From positions 1 to 11,898 of the forward strand of contig MU623746.1 in the NCBI GenBank assembly GCA_025201765.1: DNA of 11,898 bases. Direction: 5' to 3'. Source of the stretch: Daldinia sp. FL1419. Lineage: Eukaryota > Ascomycota > Sordariomycetes > Xylariales > Hypoxylaceae. Positions 1 through 8,860 of the stretch are shown one piece after another (the stretch's first letter is position 1; every line of letters begins with the position of its first letter). Both the position numbers and the translations under genes were made by a program. Below the pieces are notes generated by a model that saw nothing but the letters and a program-made list of their open reading frames with translations, was not told the DNA's origin and did not search any database.

Positions 1-11
1 ACCCTATTTAA

Positions 12-28
12 CCCCCCCCCCCCCCCCC

Positions 29-66
<38 letters not shown>

Positions 67-72
67 AAAAAT

Positions 73-114
<42 letters not shown>
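12..114. repeat. Homopolymer runs at the window start
   Basis: An 18-base C run (12-29) is followed directly by a 36-base A run (30-65), one C, a T8 run (72-79) and a 35-base A run (80-114). Nothing coding is here; reading the other strand only gives poly-Phe. Such runs back to back, with ordinary sequence beginning abruptly at 115, look more like a sequencing or assembly artefact at a contig end than biology. The first bases (accctattta) recall a telomere unit but no TTAGGG/CCCTAA array is present. Confidence 0.85.
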
Positions 115-117
<3 letters not shown>

Positions 118-304
118 TTTCAATCTTGTCCCTAGGCAACACATTATAGTTTGATAGAAATATTCCGAAGTTGTTCTCTCAATCACATTCTGTTTTATTC
201 TTTCCTTTTGTCCTTCTACGCTCATAAACTTTCCCATTTTTGATAAATCTGAAAGCAATAACCGAAGAACGAACGAAACACATCAATAATACCTCATAAA
301 TACC

Positions 305-942
305 ATGGCTTGCCTCACTATCATCGCCGGCGCAGTTCTCGGTTCTGCTGCTGGAGTTGCAAACGCTCAAGGTCTTGTCTCCAATTGTACTTGGCAGACC
401 GGCTTCTTATCAGACAGTTTCCTAGGAATGTACTGCAACAATGACAACTGGGCTGAGTATAGCTACGACTGGACCTGGTAAGTCGTTTTTCACTTTATCT
501 AAAAAGCAATTCCAATCGTCGGTCGCGTTTACTAACTCGGAGACTACGTAAAGGCTCGACACCAACCTCTGCCTGACCAACTACGGAGGCAAGATCTACC
601 CTTACACCAGGTATGTAACTTTGCTCTGCGTTTCATGTCCCCTTTAGACATGCTGACGTAGTTATTAAACAGTGGAGGTTACTGGTCTACTTGCGGCAAC
701 TGTCGAGTTCGAGGCAGCAACGTGAACTTTCTCCTGACTTGTGATTGCCTCAACACCCAGGGCCATTTCGCCTCTTCTAGCTATGACCTCAGTATATGAT
801 TCCCCCTTTACATGGGGAATGGTTATTGGTAATGCTAACCTTTTTTTTTTTTGCCAATTTAGATACTTTTGTCTGGAATCGTGATGGTGCCCTAGGTTGT
901 TTCAACCACATCGGCAACAAGACGGAGAAAGGCCCCTTCTAG
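305..942 (+). CDS. Secreted cyanovirin-N homology (CVNH) domain protein, four exons
   Basis: Exons are 305-477, 554-610, 673-791 and 863-942, giving 142 residues and a TAG stop. All three introns are GT-AG (GTAAGT, GTATGT, GTATAT donors), with ACTAAC, CTGAC and GCTAAC branch points. The ATG sits in ACCATGG with A at -3. Residues 1-21 are a hydrophobic signal peptide ending ANA before Q22, so the product is probably secreted. The mature part, about 120 residues, fits a single CVNH domain made of two pseudo-repeats: about 28-76, with C28, C44 and WLDTNLCL (58-65), and about 77-130, with GGYWSTC (78-84), LLTCDC (97-102) and SSYDLNTFVWNRDGALGCF (112-130). There are eight mature cysteines and two N-glycosylation sequons (N27, N135). 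CVNH proteins bind mannose-rich glycans; the ligand here is inferred only. The family call is from motif pattern. Splice sites are predicted but all four exons join in frame. Confidence 0.88.
841..862 (+). other. Intron 3 acceptor with long T tract
   Basis: The third CVNH intron (792-862) ends with a 12-base T run (841-852) followed by gccaatttag. This is a strong polypyrimidine tract just downstream of a GCTAAC branch point at 834-839, and it fixes the reading frame into the last exon (N117 is split across the junction). Confidence 0.75.
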
Positions 943-1713
943 CTTAGCATACCGCCAACCAGTTGATATATGCCATACGCCAATTCGTAATACCTGGCAC
1001 CTGTGCTCTCGTTGTCTGTTTACAGAAAAGCCTCGAGGAATAAGAAGGCATTGGCAATAAATCGACCATGTAAATAGTGGGTTAGCTTGTCATATAGGCA
1101 TATCCTGCTCGTAGGGCTGGGGAATTCAACTCTGATTCATCTCGGCACGATTTGGTCAATACGGGTTGATACAAGACTACCTAGGTAGTTACGTAGACCA
1201 CGATATCAGTAATTCGTTAGGAATTCTTTGTGATCCCCTGTAACGCGAGACCAGAGAGTTTGATTACCTACGATGAATGACATCAAATTCCTCCTAATTC
1301 AGCCGGTCAAGCTTGGTCTGTTACCATGTATGACCCACATAGCAAGATGTTCTGTTAGTCTGTCCAATCTGTGAGAAGGTAGAAAAGCTACGAAGCTAAT
1401 GCGTAAAGGGGCGGTTTTCATGTGCGATCGAAAGATGAGACTAAATCATAACTACCTAATCGTAGAGTTTATCGAAAGACCCCACGTGAACCGAATCCGC
1501 CTATAACAAATGTAGATCATAAGTTCTAAGTGATCAGTCCTAATATAATAAATATATATAGATGCGTATATACTAGCATACCGTGTCGTCTTCCTGGCCG
1601 TCATTATTCCTCTTTAGTCTCTTTGTCGCTCCTTTGATTACGGCTTATAACCGCATAATTAATCCCATCGCAGGCATTTATCTGCTGTTTATTCCTTAAT
1701 TTCCTACTCCAAA
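943..1713. other. Intergenic stretch without a recognisable gene
   Basis: This stretch separates the CVNH gene from the broken secreted-protein gene. It has near-normal base composition and no frame with a credible coding signal on either strand. It holds the 3' end of the CVNH gene and presumably the promoter of the next gene: a T/A-rich segment (1541-1573) lies about 150 bases before that ATG and could include a TATA-like site. A perfect 14-base palindrome, ACTACCTAGGTAGT, is at 1176-1189; CCTAGGTA-type words are common in fungal intergenic DNA, so no function is claimed. Confidence 0.6.
1056..1061 (+). promoter_or_regulatory. Possible polyadenylation signal of the CVNH gene
   Basis: A canonical AATAAA lies about 115 bases after the CVNH stop codon, a normal 3' UTR distance for a fungal gene. 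No transcript evidence is available, and fungal genes often lack a strict signal. Confidence 0.4.
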
Positions 1714-2343
1714 ATGATTCTCGTGCCCCAGTTCTCTGTCCAGGGCCTTGTTCTCCTGGCAGGCGTTTGCGCCGTGTCCGCGAGCGCTTACCGAATCTGC
1801 ATCGTCCATATATCGCGACTACAGATCAGATTGATGCCCAAGTTGAGGCCACAGTTGAACCTCGCGCTACTGGTATCGAATCCGAGGGTTTTCTCACGCT
1901 CGACGAAAGTTTCCATATCGAAGGCTTCTATGCTGCTTCCGCTATCACGGGCAAGAGCTTTAGCACATGTATCGAGGTACGTTTGTTGATATACCTCTCT
2001 CTTGAATCCTGGTAAATCTAATTAGATATCGTAGGATACCACGGCCTCGGTAATCGACTGCCAGGCCGTCATTGGCGGTATCCGCGCCAAGAACGGCATC
2101 ATTAAAGTCGCTGGCGGATACTGCCTAAACTGGTGCGAGGGTGGCTGTCTTGGTTGAGTGTGCGGTGGCAGAGCTCGGGGGGTTTTCTCGGAAGACGCCA
2201 AATGGATCGCGGACACGATGACCGCCTCCATCCTCAACACATGCATTGCTAGCGGCAAAAGTGGCGCCACGGCGGACTGTGCGAACGTCAGTACGACGTG
2301 CGGAACATATAGGCTGTCATTGCAGACTTTCGCGAGCGCTTGA
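1714..2343 (+). pseudogene. Broken gene for a small secreted cysteine-rich protein
   Basis: The ATG at 1714 (A at -3) opens a clear signal peptide, MILVPQFSVQGLVLLAGVCA, ending VSASA. That frame then loses sense. From about 1790 the plausible body is in another frame, running to a GTACGT donor at 1977 and containing ESEGFLTLDESFHIEGFYAA. An intron 1977-2034 (58 bases, CTAAT branch, TAG acceptor) joins in phase 0 to 2035-2343. This second part has ASVIDCQAVIGG, then a run of cysteines (GGYCLNWCEGGC), an in-frame TGA at 2155-2157, then WIADTMTASILNTC and a last TGA at 2341-2343. Intact, the product would be about 190 residues with about nine mature cysteines. The family is not recognised with confidence; the order DC, short hydrophobic strand, Cys cluster, D/I-rich helix and GKSGA..DC faintly recalls Hce2 (Ecp2-like) effectors. 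Two lesions favour a pseudogene; sequencing errors, or translation stopping at 2157, are alternatives. Confidence 0.6.
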
Positions 2344-2694
2344 GGGTCGGGTCGGAGGTGTTGGTGCGGTAATTTTCTTAGCTCTTGGTGGAATCCGTAA
2401 GAGTTTAGCTTTGCGCGCGCCGTCCAGGTACAATCCGTAGCCAATATACCGGATATCTTGATATGTGGTAAGAGAAGGATAATATTACCTTCGAGACTTC
2501 AATGGTAGAAGAGTTTAATACTTGAAGATGCGCAACGAAGTGAAGGCCTTACCTAACGCGCGTTCATAATTAAAATCGAGATGGATCAAGGCGGACTGAT
2601 ATGAATAGATATGCGTGTGGTTGTATAACAATTCAAACATTGTGTAATAATAAAACATCACAAGATGGTAAAAGTAAGCGCTTATACGCTCACT
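2344..2694. other. Convergent 3' intergenic region
   Basis: This is the gap between the tail of the broken secreted-protein gene on the plus strand and the stop codon of the dehydrogenase gene on the minus strand. It shows no coding signal. An AATAAA word at 2649-2654 on the plus strand could serve the upstream gene but is about 305 bases from its stop. The long antisense frame across 2022-2444 lacks recognisable protein features and is only a shadow. Confidence 0.55.
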
Positions 2695-3877
2695 CTACTT
2701 GTCAGCCCCGAGGATCGCCGCCTCAATAGCTTCTCCTAGACTCTTCGTTGTGCCCTTCCCACCCATATCAGCCGTGATAACATTCGGATCCTTCCTCGCG
2801 AGCACCGTCTCGATAGCTTGCAACACCGCAGCAGCAGCGTCGTTGTATCCAAAATGCTCAAGTAACATCTGACCTGCCCAGATCATGCCGACAGGGTTCG
2901 CGATGCCCCTACCAGCGATATCGGGTGCGCTGCCATGGACCGGTTCGAACAAGCTCGGGAATCGCCGGCCCGGGTTAATATTAGCCGACGGGGCGATTCC
3001 GATCGTACCCGTACAAGCCGGACCGAGGTCCGATAGGATATCACCAAATAAGTTGCTACCGACAACCACATCAAAGATTTGGGGACGCTGGACGAAGTGT
3101 GCGGTAAGGATATCGATGTGATATTTATCCACGTTCACGTCGGGGTACTTAGCTGACATCTCCCTTACGCGAGAATCCCAATACGGCATCGTGATACTAA
3201 TGCCGTTGCTCTTAGTCGCACTTGTAAGTCGCTTTCGCGGCCGACTCTGCGCCAAGTCAAAGGCATAATGGAGTACCCTATCAATGCCGACGCGCGTCAT
3301 CACAGTCTCTTGGATGACCGTTTCCCTTTCCGTACCCTCAAAGATCTTACCTCCAATGCTGCTATACTCGCCTTCTGTATTCTCACGCACAATCCAGAAG
3401 TCAATGTCTCCAGGGTTTCGACCGGCCACTTTTGGGGGGGCGGGTTCGTAGCATTAGTAGGTTGAAAAATGAGAATAGGGCTTTACAGGAGAATGGCTTG
3501 TATAAGCGAATTTACGCACGAGGACAGTCAACCCCGGCTAATAGCCGACATGGACGTAGATTAATATACTGATCGAATTCCCGTCTAAACTTCAACAGAC
3601 TCCCCCACAACGTCACTTCATCCGGGACAAGATCAGGCATCCCAACAGCACCGAAATAGATAGCATCAAATTTGCCGAGGGACTCCTTCCAGTCCGGCGG
3701 TAACATGTCTCCATGCTCCTTATAAAAAGCACAGCTAGCAAAGTCAAACGTCTGAAAGGTCAATGAAATACCGAAGACCTTGGCAGCTGCCTCGAGACAT
3801 CGGACACCATGAGGCATCACCTCAGTCCCGATACCATCGCCAGGAATGACGGCAATCTTTAAAGGGTTGTTTGTCAT
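2695..3877 (-). CDS. Tartrate/D-malate dehydrogenase (isopropylmalate dehydrogenase superfamily), two exons
   Basis: On the minus strand exon 1 is 3877-3520 and exon 2 is 3428-2695, giving 363 residues, the usual family length. The intron (3519-3429, 91 bases) has a GTGCGT donor, an ACTAAT branch point and an AAAG acceptor; splicing rebuilds L120 in CPLAGRNPGDIDFW. The family is an NAD+-dependent beta-decarboxylating dehydrogenase acting on tartrate and D-malate, needing Mg2+ or Mn2+. Visible motifs: IPGDGIGTEV (11-20), LLKFRREFDQYINLRP with substrate-binding arginines, RENTEGEYS with catalytic Y141, TSATKSNGI with catalytic K192, metal-ligand D225 (HIDIL), D249 and D253 (FGDILSD), and the NAD-binding HGSAPDIAGRGIANP. 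The RENTEGEYSSIGG and KSNGI stretches match tartrate dehydrogenases rather than LeuB. The ATG at 3877 was chosen because the fold starts at once (MTNNPLKIAVIPGDG) and upstream sequence in frame is not family-like. There is no targeting peptide, so it is probably cytosolic. The gene appears intact despite the RIP-affected DNA about 310 bases upstream. Confidence 0.93.
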
Positions 3878-3887
3878 CTTGATTTGT

Positions 3888-3913
3888 GTCCGTGATGTCC
3901 GTGATGTCCGTGA
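3888..3913. repeat. Nine-base tandem repeat in the dehydrogenase 5' leader
   Basis: The unit gtccgtgat is repeated 2.9 times without change. It lies 11 bases upstream of the dehydrogenase ATG (minus strand), so it is probably transcribed into the 5' UTR. It carries no visible regulatory signature; it may simply be a length-variable minisatellite. Confidence 0.8.
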
Positions 3914-4589
3914 AGATAAAGAGGAGTAAGTCCAAAGTCGGCGTAGGTTTGCGATTGTTGCTTGTAAGTGGAGTAATAAAAACGAATATGCCAAGCAACC
4001 GAAATACGAGAAGAAAAAAAAAAGAAAGCACTGTGGATCCTGCTGGAAGCACGGACCACCTGGCCCGGCAGAATCGTACACCGCCTAAGGCTAGACCTAG
4101 TATAAATTCTTAGAAAATATATAATCAGTTCATTACTAGTACAGACTTATTTGACCAGTGAAACCCACTTATAAAGCATACCTACTTTATGGAACATAAT
4201 TTAAACCAAAATGGAACATTAGATATAATTTTAAATGTAAATAAAAAATTTAAAAAAAATTTAATTAATTAATAAATATTATTTATTTATTATATTATAA
4301 TTAAGGTTTATATTGTAAGGTATTATTTTTATTATATTTATTTATTAGTTTTAAATTAGACCTCATTAATAATAAACTAAATTCTTTTTTAAATTAAATT
4401 AATTTAATCTTTAAAATATTTAAAAATATCTTATTTGGTTTTGGTAATATAGATTAATATTTATTAGATATTATTTTATTTAATTTAGCCTTTAAATGTA
4501 AATTTTTTTAAATTTATAATTACAATTTGGACATTGTAATAGTCTTTAACAAAGGGACCAAAATACTTAAGGAGGGTTAATAATGGGAT

Positions 4590-5302
4590 AAAATTGGAGA
4601 AATAATAGAATACCTACAGATACACAAGTTTTTTTTACTTAATACAATGTATATATAAAAATAAAATAGATTTTTTGAGGCAGTATTGGATTATAAACAT
4701 AACAAACAAAATAATATTATATTATAATATTACAAAGTACAAATAAAATATATAAAAAGGATTAAAATTAATTAAAAAAACCATAAATTAATAATACCAT
4801 TTTAAATTATTTTAAAAAACAAATGTAATATTATAATATTAAAAAAAGATTATAAAAATAAGAATAAATAATGATTTTTTATAAAAATATAAAATTATTT
4901 ATATATATTTATATCTTACATAAATTATATATATTCCAACTTTCTTTTAAAACAATTTCTTTATAATATAACAATATATTTATTATTTATTAAAAAAAAT
5001 AATAAAACTATCTTAAACCTTATTATTGCCCTATACCCAGGCCACCATTATATCATTTCACAAAATTTAGGCATTATAACATATTAAATATTCTTTATAT
5101 TAAAATTTAATTATTTTTATTAAAAAGTAAATTTTAATAAAAATATAAAATAAAATTAAAATTATAATAATATAATTTAATTAAATAGGTAATAGGTAAG
5201 TTTTCTCCAGAACACAATTCCTACCCAAAACAAATATCAAAAGATAAACCAAATACCTATAATATATTCTAAATAAATTGGAATAATAATAAATAAATAA
5301 AT
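4590..5302. repeat. Dispersed repeat, copy A (G-depleted)
   Basis: This stretch aligns in direct orientation with about 10925-11645, offset about 6.34 kb. Shared anchors include ttaaattattttaaa, attatttttatt, aataggtaataggta and the closing aataaataaataa. Sites that differ are mostly A here against G in the other copy, or C here against T, so this copy was mutated on its minus-strand cytosines. The ends are approximate because similarity fades into low-complexity sequence. It may be an old transposon fragment or one LTR of a decayed retroelement; no TG...CA ends could be fixed. Confidence 0.7.
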
Positions 5303-5459
5303 AATAATAATTATAATTATAATTTTAAAATTAAATTAAAAAATATTTTAATATTCCTTTATATAAAATTTCTAATGTTGCAAAAAATGGTATTGGATGG
5401 ACAAGGTACCATTGTATACAATAATAAAAATGAAGGTATTTATATTAATTCAATAAAAA

Positions 5460-5585
5460 GTGGTTGTTCTAAGAAAGAACGTATTTTGGTTGGAGACTAA
5501 AATACGTGGAGCTAAATACAAGATTAAAGTGGGTCTGTACCACCATGGTCACATGACCAACATTCCCACAAATGGGACTTTTTTT
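5460..5585 (+). other. Hairpin-rich patch of near-normal composition
   Basis: Inside the AT block this patch holds C and G at ordinary levels and a row of inverted repeats. GTTCT/AGAAC lies at 5466-5480. An 11-base stem with one G-T pair and a five-base loop lies at 5480-5506 (CGTATTTTGGT with ACTAAAATACG). TGGTCA/TGACCA lies at 5546-5559, and TCCCA/TGGGA with a four-base loop at 5564-5577, followed by a T7 run at 5579-5585. It encodes no protein. It might be a structured RNA with a Pol III-like T-run end, or a solo-LTR or MITE remnant: TGTTG at 5376-5380 and CAACA at 5558-5562 could be terminal repeats, but no target duplication is visible. Confidence 0.45.
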
Positions 5586-6962
5586 ATTTAAACCTTTTAA
5601 ATTAATTATTAAATTCTTAATTATTCTTAAAGATTTCCCATTATTCTTTTAATACTTTATAAAGAAATATATTTATAGGTATTAATAATATAAAAAATAT
5701 ATAAATAAATTATTTAGAATTAACTACTTTATTAATATCCAACAATCATAATCCTAATTTTTTATATTTAAAAGAATATTATATAATATAAATGCCTTTT
5801 TATTAATTATTATATATAATTTTAATATTTATTATTTATAAATAAATATAATAATTTAATACCTTCTATTTATAATATTTTCTTGGTAAAAGTAAGTTTT
5901 TAATAGTAAAAATATATTTATATTAAATAATTATATTTTATTATTTAAATATATTAACAAATAAAATAATATTATTTTAATTTTATATATTGTTAATATA
6001 AAATAAATATTAATATATATAGAATAACCATTAAGAATTAAAAGTTTATAAATATTAGAATATTAAGGTTAAATTTTAATAAAAAAAATATTTTTAAACT
6101 ACTTATTTATAATTGTTTTATTAATCTAACCCTTTTTCGTTACTATATATTCCTATTTAAATATATTAAAATTATATTATTATAATTATAAATATAAATT
6201 ACTATATATTATTACTAACATTCCACATTTACCTATAATATTAACATATTTTATAATAATTACCCAAAAAATTATTATTAATTTAATTATTTATACATAA
6301 TATTTACCAAAGGTTATTAATATTATTATTCCTTATAATTTACCCTTTTATAAATTTATTTTATTTATATTAAATTTATATTTATATTATATATTATGAT
6401 ATTTTTTAATATTATTAAATATAGGATAGAATATTGCCAATATTACATTATTCCTTTTATATATATAATTAATATTAATAAAATACTTTATAACTAAATA
6501 AATATTCTTATATCTTTTAATAAAATAATTATTTAATATATATTAATAAATATATTAATATTTTAAATTTACAACATATTTTTAACAAAAATCAAAATTA
6601 TTATCTTTAATGGAATTCTCTTATAAATTTCTTTTATAATAATTTAATTTATAATTTCTTTCTTTTATTTTAAAATAATTTTTAAAATAATTTAATATTT
6701 TTATAATAATTTAAAATCTTTTTAAATTTTTAATAAAATATTAACATTAATATATTATAATATAAAATCATATATTTTAACATAACATTAATTTATACTT
6801 TAATTATAATTTAATAAATATATTATTTATAATTTATAAAATTATTAATTATTATTTTAATTAATTTAATTTTAAATATATATTAATTAAAATAATATTA
6901 AATCTATATTATAATTATATTAAATTTATGTTCTATAAAGTGGATATATTTCATAAATAAAT

Positions 6963-7125
6963 CTTACCAGTTAGGCCTCAGTTATTACATGATAGTTGGT
7001 GCCCCGAATTTCGGTGAAGACCACCTAAACGCACAGCACCCCGTAACACTATCCCTTATCCTATACGGTTAACCATAGCTAACTGTTGAATTAGTAAGCC
7101 TCAAGATTAACTTGGAAAATTCTCT
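6963..7125. other. Second patch of near-normal composition in the AT block
   Basis: About 150 bases here contain normal C and G, sharply bounded by A/T on both sides. It has short inverted repeats: CTTAC (6963-6967) with GTAAG (7094-7098), CAGTTAG (6968-6974) with CTAACTG (7079-7085), and a tight CCGAA/TTCGG hairpin near 7004. The word ttggtgccccgaa near 6998 looks a little like a retrotransposon primer-binding site, but no adjoining LTR end was found. It is not a tRNA or 5S gene by inspection. It is best described as an unmutated relic of unknown origin. Confidence 0.4.
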
Positions 7126-7564
7126 CCTTTATTATAATTCCATAAAAAGCCTTATTATTCTTTTTAAAATTCTTAAAACAATAAAATAACTTAAATTTTA
7201 TAATTATAATTTTTTTATATATTATATAATAATTAAAAATCTTAATTATATTTTAATATAAATATATAATAATTATTAATTTAAAAAAAGCTTTCATTTT
7301 TTTAATATTTTAATTAATATAATCAAATATTAATAATTATAAAATAAATTTATATTTTTCTTATTTCATTAATTGCATTATAAATTAAATTGATCAATTA
7401 ATTTGCAAAGAATTTAAAAAAAGACCTACATTTTTGAATATTTTTAATTATTAGTTTTTTTGGACTGGTTGTTTTACAATTAGTTAACCTTTTGGATTAA
7501 TTAATTTAATTTTAAAATTAATCTTATAATTTTATTAAAAAATTATTTTTAAATTATTTTTATA

Positions 7565-7740
7565 ATTAGGTTATTTTAATTAGGTTTTTTTAAGGGGGGG
7601 TCTTTATAGAAGGTTGTAATATAATTACGTAATTAAAGCTGCAAGATTTTATTAATCTTTATAAAGCTAACCTTTTTAAGGTTTCTACAGGTTTTTTGGA
7701 ATATAAATAAGTCCTTAAGAGTTGTTTTCTTACCTAATCA
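7565..7740. repeat. Direct repeat, unit 1 (pairs with 8690-8860)
   Basis: This segment contains, in order, a G7 run (7594-7600), gttgtaatataattacgtaa, attaaagctgcaa, a run ending tttttaaggttt, and aaataagtccttaa. The same order recurs about 1.13 kb downstream. A third, more decayed version without the G run lies near 8165-8260 (taaagctttattaacctcc, then aaatccttaaaagttg). Confidence 0.7.
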
Positions 7741-7799
7741 AATCATTTTCTCAAATATAGAATTATTAGTTTTCTTATAAAGTTTTGTATGATAATATA

Positions 7800-8160
7800 T
7801 ACCTTTCTTATTTTTTATTAAATATAACCTTTTTAAGAGTACATTATTATTATTAACAATTATTTCTATTAATTATTTTAATATTTATTATTATTAGGAT
7901 ATAATTTATTATGGGGTAGTTAAAATATAAGGTATATTTTACAAGAATTCCTCTTTAATATATAAGCCTTTAAGAGCTAATTGTTATCTGATTAGGTTAA
8001 ATTCTTCAATATTATTAATTTTTCCTATAGTTCTTTAGGATAATATATACTTTTCTTATCTATAATTAAATATATTATCTTAAACATTAGGTACCATTCC
8101 TAACAATTATTTCGATTAATCTTTTATTTAATTATTTTAATATCTTCTTCATGATATAAT
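7800..8160. repeat. Pair of degenerate direct repeats with a period near 255 bases
   Basis: Bases about 7792-7905 and 8041-8160 share gataatatatac, ttcttat, taacaattattt and ttaattattttaatat in the same order, with transitions and small length changes between them. They sit between the units of the larger repeat family, so the whole 7.5-8.9 kb segment is a nest of related duplications. Confidence 0.5.
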
Positions 8161-8689
8161 TATATTATATTTAATTGTAAAGCTTTATTAACCTCCATAA
8201 AACAACCCCTTCTAAAATTTCTATAGATTTTTTCAAAATATAAATAAATCCTTAAAAGTTGATTTTTGTTTAATTAATTCAAATTTTCAAGTATAAAATT
8301 ATTAATTTTTTTTAGAGCTTTGTGCAATGAAATGCAGGACATATCTTACAGGAACTATTAAAACTCCTATTCAACATAAATAAACCTTTAGAAATTATTT
8401 TCCTATCTAATCAACTTAAAATCTTAAATATGTAATTATTAATTTTTAATAGAGTTTTATATAATAAAAATATAAAACATATCCTATAAAAACTACTATT
8501 CAATTAAAATTTATATTTAATATATAAGCCTTCAAATATTATTTTCTTATCTAATTAAATAAAGCTTTATAGAATTCTTTAAAGATCACTTTTATAAAAA
8601 TTCATATAATAATATATGCTATTTTTACCTTTTATTAAATAAAATTATTTTTATGTTTTTAATTAAATTCTTTTTTAATTATTTTTATA

Positions 8690-8860
8690 ATTTAGTTACC
8701 TTAATTATATAAGTTTCTTTTTTTTTCAAGGGGGGGGTTTACAGAGGGTTGTAGTGTAATTACGTAATTAAAGCTGCAAAACCTTATTAACTTCCATAGA
8801 ACTAAACTTTTTAAGGTTTTTATAGGTTTTTTAATATGTAAATAAGTCCTTAAAAGGTAT
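8690..8860. repeat. Direct repeat, unit 2 (pairs with 7565-7740)
   Basis: This segment repeats the block at 7565-7740: a G8 run (8730-8737), gttgtagtgtaattacgtaa, attaaagctgcaa, tttttaaggttt and aaataagtccttaaaa. Differences from unit 1 are mostly A/G and C/T changes. TTACGTAA is self-complementary, but no protein-binding role can be inferred. Confidence 0.7.

Noticed and set aside
1..20. Telomere repeat
   Set aside because: Only one accccta-like word is present; no tandem CCCTAA or TTAGGG units follow.
4..258. Open frame on the minus strand rich in Phe and Gly
   Set aside because: It is created by the A and C homopolymers at the window start and has no protein features.
1176..1189. Operator-like perfect palindrome ACTACCTAGGTAGT
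   Set aside because: CCTAGGTA-type words are frequent in fungal intergenic DNA, and this one lies over 500 bases from the next start codon; no regulator can be named.
2022..2444. Open frame of 140 codons on the minus strand
   Set aside because: It lies antisense to the second exon of the broken secreted-protein gene, has no recognisable motif and contains the antisense of a good intron border; it is a shadow frame.
3512..4081. Longer N-terminus for the dehydrogenase starting near 4081
   Set aside because: The upstream in-frame codons give a low-complexity, Phe-rich and repeat-encoded stretch with no family similarity. The conserved fold starts right after the ATG at 3877.
5376..5562. Solo LTR of 187 bases bounded by TGTTG and CAACA
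   Set aside because: The flanking five bases (tctaa and ttccc) do not form a target-site duplication, and no second copy was found in the window, so the ends may be chance.
6963..7125. tRNA or 5S rRNA gene
   Set aside because: No cloverleaf with a GGTTCGAATCC-type T arm and no 5S internal control region could be found in the patch.
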